DNA of 64,000 bases from Chloranthus sessilifolius. Lineage: Eukaryota > Streptophyta > Magnoliopsida > Chloranthales > Chloranthaceae. The translations under genes were made by a program, and so were the position numbers. The notes beneath the pieces were generated by a model. That model was not told the DNA's origin, did no database searches, and was given only the letters and a program-made list of their open reading frames with translations. Where the stretch lies: positions 150,454,060 through 150,518,059 of the forward strand of contig CM037586.1 in NCBI GenBank assembly GCA_021018995.1, read 5' to 3'. Of this stretch, positions 1-10,740 are shown one piece after another. Every line of letters starts with the position of its first letter. Position 1 is the stretch's first letter.

Positions 1-63
1 TTAATTAAAACCTATTACAACTATATAATTATTATACATAGACACATCAGGCCGGGGCCGGAC

Positions 64-726
64 TATTATATATATATATTAGTGTAGTAATATATATTTT
101 AGTGTTTCAAGATAAAAATAATAATTATCATTATATATCTTGATAATAATTCAATGGCAAACTTGTAAAAATCATTTTTTCTCTAAAGAAGTGTCTTTGC
201 AGATTTTGATTTATCTCTTCACCTTAAATCTGAAAAGACACAAGTCTAGCATCTCTTCACCGAAAATTTGAAAAGAAACAAGTGCAATTGATTTATTTTT
301 TTACCGAAAAGACTCAACTCTCTGAAAAGACATAGATCTTAATTCTTTTCACCGTAATATGACAAGACACAATGGTTCATAATTTCTCTATAAATAGAGA
401 TAAGATCTCTGTTAAAATAATACAAGACACACAAGATACAACAGAAATAATAACATATATTTCTCCTCTTCTCTTATGTTCTTATTTTTAAGAATCTTTT
501 TGTGTATCAGAAAATCTGTGTGGCAGGTTCTTTCTCTATAAAGTGCAATCTAGAAAGGAACATACGGTTCTTGGAAAGATCGGGCTTTGTTGTATCCTGA
601 AGGCAGATTCACTGGGAACCCTATTGCATCTTCGTTTATCCGATAGAGTGATGGCATCTATTATCTTTAAGACAGTGTAGTGAACTGCGTGCCTCGGAGC
701 AATATCAATACCAAATTTTTTCAACA
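64..726 (+). repeat. 5' LTR of the copia element
   Basis: This LTR matches 34475-34964 over most of its length and ends in CAACA. Its first bases have decayed from TG to TA. It is about 170 bp longer than the right LTR because it keeps a stretch containing a TATA box that the right copy lost. No initiator-tRNA primer site is recognisable immediately after 726. Confidence 0.85.
389..396 (+). promoter_or_regulatory. TATA box in the copia 5' LTR
   Basis: TATAAATA sits in the middle of the LTR, followed by an A-rich, CAC-rich leader. This is where the U3 promoter of a copia element is expected. The corresponding stretch is deleted from the right LTR, so only the left copy could drive transcription. 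Confidence 0.5.
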
Positions 727-879
727 ATTTAAAGACAATAGATCGTTCTAATGGATTAGAGTATAAAGTTCATGAATCAAGATCTCATCAAACTTGATTA
801 ATTTTACAGGTCAAATTTCAAAAGATGGTAGCAAAATGTGTAATTTATCTTACGACAATTCAAGATTGCTTACGTCCTC

Positions 880-1036
880 ACTACATCATGTCCCCCAATT
901 TCTGTAGTGGAAACAGCGAAAAGTACGACTAGTGGAGGATCAGATGCTCAACTCAAATGGCTGAAGGATGATCAAAATTGTCAAGACCATATCCTCAATG
1001 CATTGAACGATAGATTATTCAACACGTTCTGTAAGT
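880..1036 (+). pseudogene. copia gag N-terminal scrap
   Basis: Translation gives a short stretch of copia gag type: a tryptophan followed closely by an Asp-Asp pair and Cys (WLKDDQNCQDHILNAL), as in the UBN2/gag family of plant copia elements. It stops after about 40 recognisable residues. The sequence then passes directly to RNase H, so the middle of the polyprotein has been deleted. There is no open frame of useful length. Confidence 0.5.
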
Positions 1037-1239
1037 GCACTATTACTAAAAATTTTAAGATTCATTAGTGAAGAAGTATCTAATTAAGGATATAGGTACA
1101 AAGACTTTTCTAGTCTTTAATATTTTGATAATGGTTGGAGATAAATTGATTCTTGAACAAGTTCAAGAATTACAATTTATCATCACTAAGATAGAAGTCG
1201 TATTTATTTAATAAAGTATACTAGAGCCAATATAACATT

Positions 1240-1745
1240 TATGGTGGGGGTATTGAGTAAATTAGCAACCCAGGGTTGAGACATTGGTAAGCTATTCATA
1301 GGGCATTAAGATACTTGAAAGAAACTATGCATTATAGTTTATAATATAATTACAAATTTGAACTCTTAGAGGGGTTTACTGAGCCTACTTGGTTTTTTTA
1401 TTCCTCTAATTCAAAATCCACTAGCGGATGGATTTTACTTTGTTAGGAAGAGCAGTATTATGGGGGTTTAGAAAACAAACATGTCTTTCTGACTCAAGTA
1501 TGAGATCAAAATATATAACATTGTCTGTAGGTGCAAAAGAGGCAGAGTGACTTCGAAGCTTGATAAGACAAATTCATTTAATTCAACATACATATGCAAT
1601 TAATATTTATTATGATAATAAAGTTGTTTTGCAGATTTCAGGTAATAAGAAATATAAAGGGAAATCAAGACATATAAGCCTTTGATATAACATCATTCAG
1701 TAGATGTTGAGTGATAGGGTGATCGTGTTAGATTACAAACTAACT
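1240..1745 (+). pseudogene. copia RNase H pseudogene, interrupted by the MULE
   Basis: Reading across frameshifts and stops gives the C-terminal landmarks of a Ty1/copia polyprotein: KSTSGW near 1420, a Trp-Gly region near 1460, the KEAE segment near 1540, then YDNKVVLQIS and KSRHI near 1620-1680. The order and spacing match copia RNase H. At least six in-frame stops are present. The reading breaks at 1745 and resumes at 33803 with the usual closing motif LVDPLTKALP, which shows that the MULE entered this coding region. Confidence 0.75.
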
Positions 1746-1754
1746 TTTTAAATG

Positions 1755-1885
1755 GGGAAATTTGCATTTTCGACCCTATAATTTTGCTTATTTGCAGAAA
1801 CGGCCATATAGTTTCATTCCTTGCATAACAGGCCAGCTCCAAGCTTAGCCGAATCCACGTCACCTCCCACTTGCCAAGTCAGCAT
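1755..1885 (+). repeat. MULE left terminal inverted repeat
   Basis: 131 bp, inverted at 33663-33793 with only a handful of differences. Long TIRs of this size with 9-bp target duplications are typical of Mutator. Confidence 0.93.
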
Positions 1886-2042
1886 GAATTCCAAGCGTCG
1901 CCACATTAGATTAGTGTTGCGCTACAGCGCCGCCGCGACGATATTTAAAAAAATAAGAAACGACTTTTCATTTCTACTTTTCACTTTCACTTTTACCTTC
2001 CAAAGGAGAAAAAGGGCGATTGAGGTCATTTTTTTAAATCTC

Positions 2043-2135
2043 TGAGATAGCGGTCCGCTACTCCAGGATAGCGGTTCGCTATACTAGAGTAGCGGTCTGC
2101 TATCCTGGAGTAGCGGATCGCTATACGCTATTTAT
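2043..2135. repeat. left subterminal cluster of AGCGGTCCGCT palindromes in the MULE
   Basis: About eight half-sites of the type TAGCGG or CCGCTA occur in about 90 bp, many paired into the palindrome TAGCGGTCCGCTA or one-base variants, separated by linkers of the type CTGGAG. A similar cluster lies at the same distance inside the right end (33317-33437). The symmetric subterminal position suggests transposase-binding sites. That is inference. Confidence 0.75.
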
Positions 2136-2210
2136 TGATTTTAGATTTTTAATAAAAATAAATAATTATATTTAAATACGTTCTATGCAGTTCCTTTCAC
2201 ATATACTAAG

Positions 2211-5116
2211 ATGTCGAAGACGAAGCCGTTAAAGCCCTTCGGAAAGTGTACAGGTATTAGTGTTAGAAAATTTTACATGCATTGCAACGAAGAGAGGAAG
2301 AGGATGTTGGATGAATCAATTTTTGGTCATCTGTTTAGGATGTCTGAGAAGTTAATCTTTATTGGAGACTTAATTAAGGCAATTTTAAGCTTTTGGGTGA
2401 AAGATAACATGTTTAATGTGAACAACACCAAGTTAGTTTTGCAAGAGGCCGATATATCACTGATTTTAGGATTAAATATGTTGAAAAAATTTGAAGAAAA
2501 TGAGTCTGAGCAAAGGACTATAAGAGAAGAGAAAACCATTCGGTACAAATTCTTTAGAACAAAATTCTAGAAGATCTCGTATCGAAGAAGTCATAGATAG
2601 TGCCCATCTTTCCGAAGATGAATTTTTGAAATTATCATTGTTGTTTCTTGTATGCTATTTTCTACTTTCGGACACATATCAGGAAGTTAATAGTAAATAT
2701 TTAAAGTTAGTTGATAACTTAGAATACTTCAACCAATATCCGTGGGGGCTTGAAGTTTACAATAATTTAGTTGATTGCATAAAAAAAGCGATTGGGAGAA
2801 GAGAATCGGTAAAAGTCTCGGAAAAGGGACAATACAACATATACGGTTGCACTATAGCGTTACAGATATGGGTGTTGGAGCACTTTCCTGGAATCGACAC
2901 TCCTCGTACACAAATGAAAAATCCATTTCCGAGGCTACTGAAATGGGAAGCTCTAAAAGTCAGCCGTACTCCAAATTATTACAGAGAAAAAATTCTTACG
3001 TCTCCGGTAATTGTCGAACTTGATTATGAGAAACACGAACTACAATATCTATCAGTTCGATAATTCTTCAGTCATAGGGAGAGAGAAAGGGAACTGTTAG
3101 TTGAAAAATCGATAAAAAAAAGGGATTACCCTACCGAAAAAAGGGAATACCCATTAAAAGAAAAAGAGATAAGTGAAGAATATGATAAAGATAATGATGA
3201 CGACGATAAATCTGACAGTGATGGTAATAACAAATACGAATTTGTATTACGTCATAAAAAAGAACTAAAGGGGAAGCCAACAATTAGAGAACAACCAGCT
3301 AGTCATCCCGAGCTCCTAAATGAAGTTAAGGTGCTTAGAAAAGAATGTTCGTCCTTACGCAAGGCTGTTAAAGAAATTAAGGGCGATTTCAAACGTGCTT
3401 TCACCATGTTAAAAGGGCAGGCATTCACAATTGAGCTTCAGGGAAGGGAGAACAAGAGTTTAAAAGAAGAGTTAGAGATATTAAAGAGGAAAAATATGGT
3501 AATTAGGAACGGACTTGCAAAGGTTCAATCTCATTTGACAAAGGTATAAAATTAATATAAATACTATTATTTTTTAATAATTTTATTGCAGACCGCTATC
3601 TCTGGATAGCGGACTGCTAACTCAGGATAGCGGACCGCTTTCCCGGGATAGCGGTCCGCTATCCTGAGAGAGCGGTCCTAATTTTTTAACTTTTTTTTCT
3701 GAATTTTTTTTTTCTTATATAGGATGAAATTATCTCTACACTATTTGATACCTTTGTTACTCCTAAATCTCCCAACCCCTCACCCTCATCAATTCCGCTA
3801 AACCCCCTGCTCCAATCACTCAAACTTTTGAACCCACTTCTCCTCATCCTGCCTCAATCACTCATCACCACCCTGCCCCAATTAATCAAACTTCTAAACC
3901 CCAACCGCCAGTTGAAGATATAGATAAAAGGGTTGAGTCGCAACCGGCGTCTGTTAAACCCTTATTACTGAAGATTCCTACTTCTACTAAGGGCACGTTA
4001 TACAAGCTTCGAAATCGAACCAAAAGAAAGTCGCCAACGGAAAAAATCACTACAAATAAAAGAAAAAAAGTGGAAGAACAAGAAGAAGAGGTTCTAGAGT
4101 CAATGGAATAGAAATTTATGAGGAGCTTATGGAATCGGCCTGCGAAAGAAGATTTAGTAATCATTAATACTATCTGCGGTCTAGACGTCACCGTAGAGCA
4201 TTTAAAGGTTTTAAAGGGAAGATCGTGGCTCGATAAGGAAGTTATCGATCTGTATTTGAAAGTTTTAGACAGTAGAAATGATAATATGTTCGTGGAAATG
4301 GCGGAGAAGAGCTGGTTTGCATCGGCCTCTGCATTGGTATCATTTTTATTTTTTATTATTTGATTTCATGATTTAATTTATTTATCTGCCTTTTTTTACG
4401 TCATTAATAGATGAAAATACGTTGAATACTTTTGCCCAATAATGAGTTATTTTCATATTAAATTTCAGACCTTAATTATAGCGGACCATGTAAAGTTTAA
4501 AAATTTTGCCCGTGATGAAAATTTGGAGCCACTGGATGAAAAGGGTAGATGGGAGGCCTATTGCGACAGGTGGCAGATTCGCTACCAGGCGAAGCCACTT
4601 GAGCCACTCTTTCGAAGTACTTCACGGGGTATTAATGTTATCGATTGTGGGACGGTAAGCTATTTTTTTATAACGATCACACTTTTAAAGTATATTTCAT
4701 TAACACATTACTAATTAGATTTACGATTGCACGCAGATATTTTTTCCAATGCATAGCGAGAGACACCATCATTAGGCATTGGCTATCGTTTCCGTAACGG
4801 ACCGCGTTATAAAGCTTCTAGACCCTGCCGACCGAGAGTGTTCGAAGACGTTTGATACGCACAAAGATTCGTTGGTACATTACCTGCCGTGACTTCTTTA
4901 CACTTTAGGATTGAGTTATGCTCTCGATCAGCAGTGGCAACTACTATCATAAATAGTGTTTATCTTCCCCTCCAAAAGAACGGTTGGGATTGTGGGATTT
5001 TCGTACTGAAATACGTTGAATACTTTTCCGAGCAGCAAAAAGTAGATTTTGAAGAGAGAGACATGCAGCAATTTCGAGCTGAATTTGGACATTTATTGTC
5101 CACGTTTGGGACTTAG
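2211..5116 (+). pseudogene. ULP1-like cysteine protease (C48) gene of the MULE, decayed
   Basis: The ORFs and splice sites assemble into one gene. 2211-3063 encodes a DUF1985-type region (YPWGLEVYNNL, YGCTIALQIWVLEHFPG). 3100-3543 is charged with a coiled coil. An intron runs 3544-3722. 3723-4110 is a Pro-rich linker with a basic, NLS-like KRKSPTEK segment. 4118-4340 is the start of a Ulp1 catalytic fold (SWLDKEVIDLYLKVL). Later exons carry HHH (4764-4772), a downstream Asp in IKLLDPAD, and GWDCGIF with the nucleophile Cys at 4991-4993. In the Ulp1/SENP family this His-Asp-Cys triad cleaves SUMO. All three residues survive, but TAG replaces the expected Trp right after the His. There are other stops (after 2570, 3063, near 4110 and 4892) and a frameshift near 3795. 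The role of such genes in MULEs is not established. Confidence 0.8.
3590..3680. repeat. third AGCGGTCCGCT cluster inside the ULP-like gene intron
   Basis: The motif of the two subterminal clusters recurs four times (GGATAGCGGTCCGCTATCC type), between a splice donor at 3544 and an acceptor at 3721-3722. An internal copy is not expected if the motif only marks element ends. Confidence 0.7.
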
Positions 5117-5537
5117 TTTTTATTTTTTGACTTGTTTATTTTGTTTTATATATTATGATTCAAATTATTAGGATAATGAATGCATTTTTTGTATACTTCG
5201 AGGTCCAGTAAGAAAACTCATTACAAATTTAATCATCAACTCTCTCTCTCTCTCTCTCTCTCTCGCTCTCTTTATTCTTTTAATTCATAGGTTATTGATC
5301 ATTAACAAGACAATTTTTCTGTAACCCTATGGAAAAATGCTTTCCTAGATGCGTTCCCAAGACTATACGAGGAGACATAGCCATTGATCCATTTGATTCA
5401 TTTCTCACCGAAAACGAATCGCTTTAGGATGTATAAAAGGAAATCCCAGTGAACATTTATCAAAATGGATGACCAAAGCGAGGAGACACAACCTTAAGAT
5501 CAAATTAAGTCAGGTTTGAGACTCTGAGTAGGTGTTT
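5117..5537. other. MULE sequence between the ULP-like gene and the CACTA insert
   Basis: No gene is seen. It holds a CT microsatellite (about 5240-5270) and probably the 3' untranslated region of the ULP-like gene. It ends with TTT (5535-5537), the left target duplication of the CACTA element. Confidence 0.6.
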
Positions 5538-5554
5538 CACTACGTGAAAATCGG

Positions 5555-5990
5555 AAAAAAACAACGGCCCAAAACCGTTGTAAATATCATAAGCAACGGT
5601 TTTGAGCCGTTGCAAGGGCCGTTGTTTATAGAGCAGTGGTTATTGTACACAACGGTCCGAAACCGTTGTTTTTGTACCAGATATACCACGGTCCATGTCC
5701 GTTGCAAAAGAACAACGGTTTGAAGCCGTTGTTTTAACGAAAAAAATGGTTGTTATTTTTCTTCCGAAAACACGGTCTAAATCAGTGGTATATGTAAACA
5801 ACGGTGACAAACCGTTGTTAATTCTCTCTGAGAAACAACGGTTATGGGCCGTTGTTTGTGGCTGTTGCAAAATAACAACAATGTTAAGCCGTTGTTCCTA
5901 ATGGGAAAAGTGTTTTTTTTTTAATTTCGAAACCACGGCCTAAATCAGTGGTATATGAAAACAACTGGTATGGACCGTTGTTTTTTTTAT
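5555..5990. repeat. CACTA left subterminal repeats
   Basis: More than ten copies of short inverted pairs of the form CAACGG-N-CCGTTG (for example CAACGGTTTTGAGCCGTTG near 5585) occur about every 30-60 bp, in both orientations. In CACTA elements such arrays bind the TNP1/TNPA-class protein. Confidence 0.8.
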
Positions 5991-6324
5991 TATTTTATTT
6001 TTTTTTAATTTGAAAAACTTTCATTTTTTTTACTATAATGAGAGCCATTTTACCTATTACAATTATTGTATCAACCACAGATCACTCTACAAGGGACAAA
6101 ATTCATAATCCATTCAACTAAATGAAAAAATAATAAGCCAAAAATAAAATCAACATCGTATTAATACATTCAACACCATCTCATTAAAATATTCAAAGAT
6201 ATTATATTAATATATTCAACAATATCCTATAAATACATTCAACAGTGCCTTAGAGCATGACTCGAATTGCTAATAAGCCCAATGGCAGAATTTTAATGTC
6301 TCATTGCTTGACACCTTTTATTGA

Positions 6325-6426
6325 GCACATTTCAACTCGTTGTCAAGATGACTTTTCTTTTATGATTTGTCCGCCCACTTCTTGTGTGTTTTCAGCTTGC
6401 GCCTAGCTCCCATACCACGAGTTTTC
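6325..6426 (-). pseudogene. RPS23: captured exon of cytosolic ribosomal protein S23 (uS12)
   Basis: On the minus strand, after a splice acceptor (GGCAG at about 6430-6427), the frame reads RKTRGMGARRKLKTHKKWAD, a stop, then KKSHLDNE. This matches the start of eukaryotic 40S protein S23, part of the decoding centre of the small ribosomal subunit. A few basic residues are missing and several are substituted. The exon fades into unrelated sequence by about 6310. The retained acceptor shows capture from genomic DNA rather than from mRNA. It is not functional. Confidence 0.75.
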
Positions 6427-6493
6427 CTGCCATAAAAATAAACTCAGTTACATTAATAAATTTCATAATAAAATGATACTCAAAATTTGCATG

Positions 6494-6592
6494 GTCACAG
6501 TGCATATAGAACTTCTTCAAAACACACATTGCATGGAACTCAAATCCTAGATGCTCTGACTTGTTGAAAATAAGGATTGAATATACTAACAT
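6494..6592. repeat. about 95-bp direct repeat, copy 1
   Basis: A stretch starting TCACAGTGCATATAGAAC is almost identical to 8971-9065. It lies next to the captured S23 exon, probably in its former intron. The second copy lies 2.5 kb away in the same orientation. Confidence 0.9.
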
Positions 6593-6726
6593 TCTTCACC
6601 ACTACTGTTATAAAGGATAGCTATCTTTCGTAAATTAAGATATAGAACTCAGACAAACCACTCACTCCATTCATATGATTTTTTTTTAAATTAATGAAAC
6701 GAGAGCAAAGACAATTGGAAAAATAC

Positions 6727-6799
6727 CTGCTGGGATGGTAACCTTAACCTCCTTAACTCCTTCAACCATCCCAGATCCTCTGCATGCGAGACAATAATC
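6727..6799 (-). pseudogene. captured DnaJ exon, zinc-finger end and start of the C-terminal domain
   Basis: A 73-nt segment between an intact acceptor (CTTGCAG) and donor (GTATTT) on the minus strand reads CLACRGSGMVEGVKEVKVTI, then PAG. This has the CxxCxGxG repeat and the start of the substrate-binding beta domain of a type A (DnaJ/HSP40) chaperone. It follows the exon at 7127-7189 in the correct order. Both carry splice sites, so genomic DNA was captured. No start, J domain or C-terminus is present. Confidence 0.75.
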
Positions 6800-6839
6800 C
6801 TGCAAGCCAAGAGATATACTATAAAAGATATTCAACACC

Positions 6840-7069
6840 AAGGAATCAAACTCGGTATCGGTATCAATTAGCGGTCCATCTTGACAAACAGATAGCCGAC
6901 ATCGAATTGGTCTTTTTTACGAAAAAAATAGAAAGAACAATATCGACATCAATTCATTGGCCCAATACTAATATCTACCGATACCACCTGAAACCTCTAT
7001 CAAGGTGGAATCGATCGCTTTCTTGGAAACCAATATGTATCGATATATCACCGAAGTTTTGATACCATG
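6840..7069. mobile_element. short palindrome-filled MULE-like element (copy 1 of 8)
   Basis: Starts AAGGAATCAAACTCGG. Its far end, read inward, is CATGGTATCAAAACTTCGG. Flanks are TTCAACACC (6831-6839) and TTCGACGCC (7070-7078), 7 of 9 identical. The interior repeats GGTATCG- and CGATA-type words. It lies in the captured DnaJ intron. Confidence 0.7.
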
Positions 7070-7126
7070 TTCGACGCCATTAAGAAATCAAGTGCATAGA
7101 ATTTGCTCCGAATACCAGACGCATAC

Positions 7127-7189
7127 CTTTATAATCCGACCCAATCCTTTACATTTATTGCATGTTGAGGTGAATGGAGCAAGCGTAAC
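7127..7189 (-). pseudogene. captured DnaJ exon, zinc-finger repeat
   Basis: A 63-nt open segment with a TTCAG acceptor and GTATGC donor encodes 21 residues including TCNKCKGLGRIIK, one CxxCxGxG module of the DnaJ zinc-finger domain. The intron between this exon and 6727-6799 contains a short 9-bp-duplication element (6840-7069). Confidence 0.72.
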
Positions 7190-8970
7190 CTGAATAAAAA
7201 TTATGAGAACATTACATATATATATATATATTACAAAACTGATATGTATTACCAATAATCAATATCGGCCAGTTTTGATGCATGCTTGTAAATATAAATA
7301 ATTAACAGATAGCATAGATGGATGTGCATCCCCAGCTGGTTAAGGTGATATCCTACTGTTAAACGGGTCATGTGCTTAAAGCCTTAAACCTCAATCAAGG
7401 CATATTTGTAATTTTTAGGCATAACTAAGTCGACTCGCCAACTTTGGAAGAGTTTAGACCGAATCTCAACTGAGTTTTGAACATAATTGTCAACAGTAGA
7501 CTAGCCTCAGATATTAATTGAGCCCAGATCAAGAGAACTTTTTAAAGAGGTAGTGGCTCCTTAGAAGCCTTCTAAGATGGACCTCCTCAGAAGCCTAGTA
7601 TTAAGCCACGAGGCACAAGTGTTTGAGCAATCCAACTCATCAAAGTGGCAGATCATATACTGATATGAAGTGAGCCCAAAAGCCACACATATTGGAGGCT
7701 TTGAACCATCTGGTTGATGCTCTTTATACCAACCATTGATCATATCTTTAACAGTCCATAATAAACTGCTATGATTTTGTGGTAAAAAATCCTTTGATTG
7801 GGGTAATTTTTGGACTGGATGCAGTATAGATAATGACCATCCAGGTGGAATACTTGGATTGACCTAAGAAGTATGCCAAGTAGCGCCACACAAATTAATA
7901 GTGGCTTGTAAGGAGGTCCATCTTAAAGGATTTGAAGGACAGTCGGTCAAACCTGAATGAAATCCTTTTTGCCCATTGAGAGGTACTGTGCTTTTCCACA
8001 TCTGGATAAGTAGTTCAAGATTGCAGAGGCCTCATTGGATCCATTACATATGCTCTGAAACCTTCCCATTGTTATAACACAAGTAGAAGTCCAATGGCTT
8101 TCAGACAAGCGTTTGATTACTTCAGCAGCTCTTTCCTAATAAAGATCTTTATATTAATTCTTGGTAATATGGAAGAAGAGAAAAGTAAAGTTGGAATACA
8201 AATAGGCGCTGACGGTAAGGATAAAAATAGGACTTTGATACATGCTCGCAGAGCATCCGTGAGATGAGACGATCTTCTAAAATTACTTGTGGGTGATGAT
8301 CTTGATGTACCGATTAAATGTACTACTCTCTTAAACATCGGTAGAGACGCTCATTGGTTGGATCATTCATGAGATCTCCACTCAGAAAAATGTCACCAGC
8401 ATTGTGCATTTCGAGCTAACAAGTAACAAAATCAGAGGGGAAACAAAACAAATGAATAATCAAATTAAATTGGAAATCAAATCACATAGGGATCAGGATC
8501 TCTGATGTGTAATTTTGAATACTACTACGTAAAGAGACAGAATGCCGTGAACCACCTGAGATTCATCACATTATCTTATCCTTTTCACCTAACAGAGTAA
8601 AATAACCAAATTCCCCCAGATGAATCTAGCTGCTTTGCAAATCTATAGATCAGTCAAGTTTCAGAAATTAAATAGGGAATATTCCAAACAGTGACATGGT
8701 AATTTCCCTAATTTACCCAGGTAAGTGAAGAGCCATGTAATTACAATGTGGAAGGATTAGAGATTTTCTAAAAATTTCAGCAAAATCAATCTTTAAAGAT
8801 AAAACAACATCAAAAGTTTAATGAAAAAGATACTGAATAATAAGTTATAAGAGACTGAACAAATGTATAAATATATAAATAAAATAAATTTGGAATACTA
8901 TTGGGCCTCACAGCCAAGACTTCGCCCAATCCCTACCTAGGCCCCACTAATCTCTCAGGAGGTCAAGTTG
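7190..8970. other. CACTA interior without recognised genes
   Basis: Non-coding by eye: no open frame longer than about 75 codons and no recognised protein motif on either strand. Probably captured intronic or intergenic DNA. A short TA-rich tract lies near 7220. Confidence 0.5.
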
Positions 8971-9065
8971 TCACAGTGCATATAGAACTTCTTCAAAACA
9001 CACATTGCATGGAACTCAAATCCTAGATGCTCTGACTTGTTGAAAATAAGGATTGAATATACTAA
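8971..9065. repeat. about 95-bp direct repeat, copy 2
   Basis: Near-identical to 6494-6592, same strand. High identity suggests a recent duplication or gap-repair event inside the CACTA element, later than the capture of the S23 fragment. Confidence 0.9.
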
Positions 9066-9107
9066 TTGTATCAGTCAATATCGGCCGAAACGTTAACAAA
9101 CTATAGG

Positions 9108-9345
9108 CTAATTATGCATGAGGAGGTTGTTACCTTCAATAATCAAAGCCAGGGGAATTCTACCAGATCCGACACTTCCTTCAAATTTTTGTGAATCCGT
9201 GAACATTGCTGTAATTTTCCAAGACACGTCCATTGCTGTGATTTTCCTGGACATGAACATTGCTGTTATTTTTCTAGACATGTCCACTATCGAAGTCATG
9301 TCACCACTAGTAACATTGCTGTTATTTTTCTAGACATGTCCACAC
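9108..9345 (-). repeat. minisatellite with an in-frame peptide repeat
   Basis: Four units of roughly 27-30 bp with the core CATTGCTGTNATTTT and the boundary TAGACATGTC. On the minus strand three units read SRKITAM or SWKITAM in one open frame, which then enters unrelated sequence. No known protein is recognised. It lies directly beside the unknown captured exon. Confidence 0.7.
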
Positions 9346-9355
9346 GGCATCTAAC

Positions 9356-9559
9356 CTGCATTGCCCATAAATGGGTATTTAAACAATCACAAGCTTCATA
9401 AGTTACAAGTCCAACACGGGCAGGAGCGCCAACCTGATAGCACATACAAAAAACTATGGTGTCAGCTAGCAGGCGAGATTTCATCTCCCAAATATCTAGG
9501 TAAAGTACAAAACAGAAAGCTCTATGGAAAAACAGTGGCTGTAATATATAATTAGGCAT
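9356..9559 (-). pseudogene. captured exon(s) of an unrecognised plant gene
   Basis: 9356-9433 is a 78-nt open segment on the minus strand with a possible acceptor (CTATCAG) and a good donor (GTTAGA). It encodes VGAPARVGLVTYEACDCL and eight further residues. The frame stays open upstream to about 9559. It lies beside other captured exons and has the same splice-site look. I do not recognise the protein. Confidence 0.4.
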
Positions 9560-10740
9560 TCAACGGAAGTAATTCCACATAGAAGCAGCACTAAAGAGTA
9601 CGGTGCGTGCCCTAGTCTCCTCATCAAGTCGTCGCATAATTGTTTCATAGTTCGACTCCACACTTGCACGTGCTCTCTTCTCTCGTGAAGCTATTTCCCT
9701 AGAAGGAGCTGATGAGGAAAAAGTTGTCTTTGATATACCTCTACCCATACCTCGTACATAACCTCTTCTATCACGACCAAAAACCTAGGATTCAATTTTA
9801 TTTATAATTACGATATTGATTTAAAGAGCAATAATTCAATCATCTAATTTGAGAGGAAGGCATTTACATGTGCAACAGGGTCATCATCTAAAATTGCTTC
9901 TCCTTCAACCGGATTATCTTCAACCATTTTCTTAATTTCATCCTGTAAAAAATAAATAATGATAAAATATTATAATGATAAAGTCTCACAGTCCTTTATA
10001 ACTATTGAAGTTAATGAAATGAATAATAACATATAGGAGCAGACCAATTTTTCAATCATAAATTGTGAAGGGCATGTCCGTCTTTCTTGGTATGTGTGGC
10101 TATAAGTTACATCTGGTAACTACACCATTAGGATTCGCATTTTCAGACAATTCAATGATCATAAGTAAGCATTATTTCTTTAGAAAATTATATTAAAGTA
10201 ATATTTCGTTGAGATTACCAACTCCTCGCCATCTTAGCTCCCCGCCGACCGGTGTGTGGGTTTGTCATCTTTCTCTAGAACTTCTCCCTTTTCTCGACGT
10301 ATGCGACATATTCTTTGGTAGAACATATGTGAATAAATGTCTTCCAATCTTCCAACTTCACACATTTTGGTGGATGTTTTCCGCTCTCCATCCGTCTCAT
10401 ATTCATCATATTTTTTCAAGCTCATGCTTCCATTGCTTCCAACATCCATTAGCTTTCGATAATACTATAGCTTTGTGTTGAATTTCAATATCATATTCAT
10501 CCTATAATAATATAAAGATAAGTTAAAATCATGGAGGAAATCGAAAAATAGTATAAGTAAATAATATATGTACTCACCAAGATAGTGCTCCATATCTTAT
10601 CCTTCACATTTTTTGGCACATCATGCCATGTCATGTATGTAGGTGGACAATGTGTCCTTGCCACCTGACCTACTAACGTCGACAAGCTCGATGAATATGT
10701 TCCAATTGGCTGCCCATGTTCATTAAACTTAACTTGTTTC
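9560..10740 (-). pseudogene. CACTA Transposase_24-type (Ptta/En/Spm) protein gene
   Basis: Minus-strand exons read in order: NEHGQPIGTYSSSLSTLVGQ with a following THCPPTYMTWHDVP segment (10500-10710); a charged segment with frameshifts (10234-10449); then DDDPVAHV and a Gly/Arg-rich segment RGYVRGMGRG (9700-9930), ending in a coiled, Arg/Glu-rich tail (9560-9748). This is the plan of the Transposase_24 family (PF03004), the second gene of many plant CACTA elements, thought to bind subterminal repeats. Internal stops near 10440 and splice uncertainty make it doubtful that a full protein is made. It lies just downstream of TNP2 on the same strand and may form one transcript with it. Confidence 0.72.

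Noticed and set aside
6784..7193. Overlapping plus-strand ORFs of 92 and 62 codons
   Set aside because: The DnaJ exons and splice sites are on the opposite strand, and these frames cross the short element at 6840-7069.
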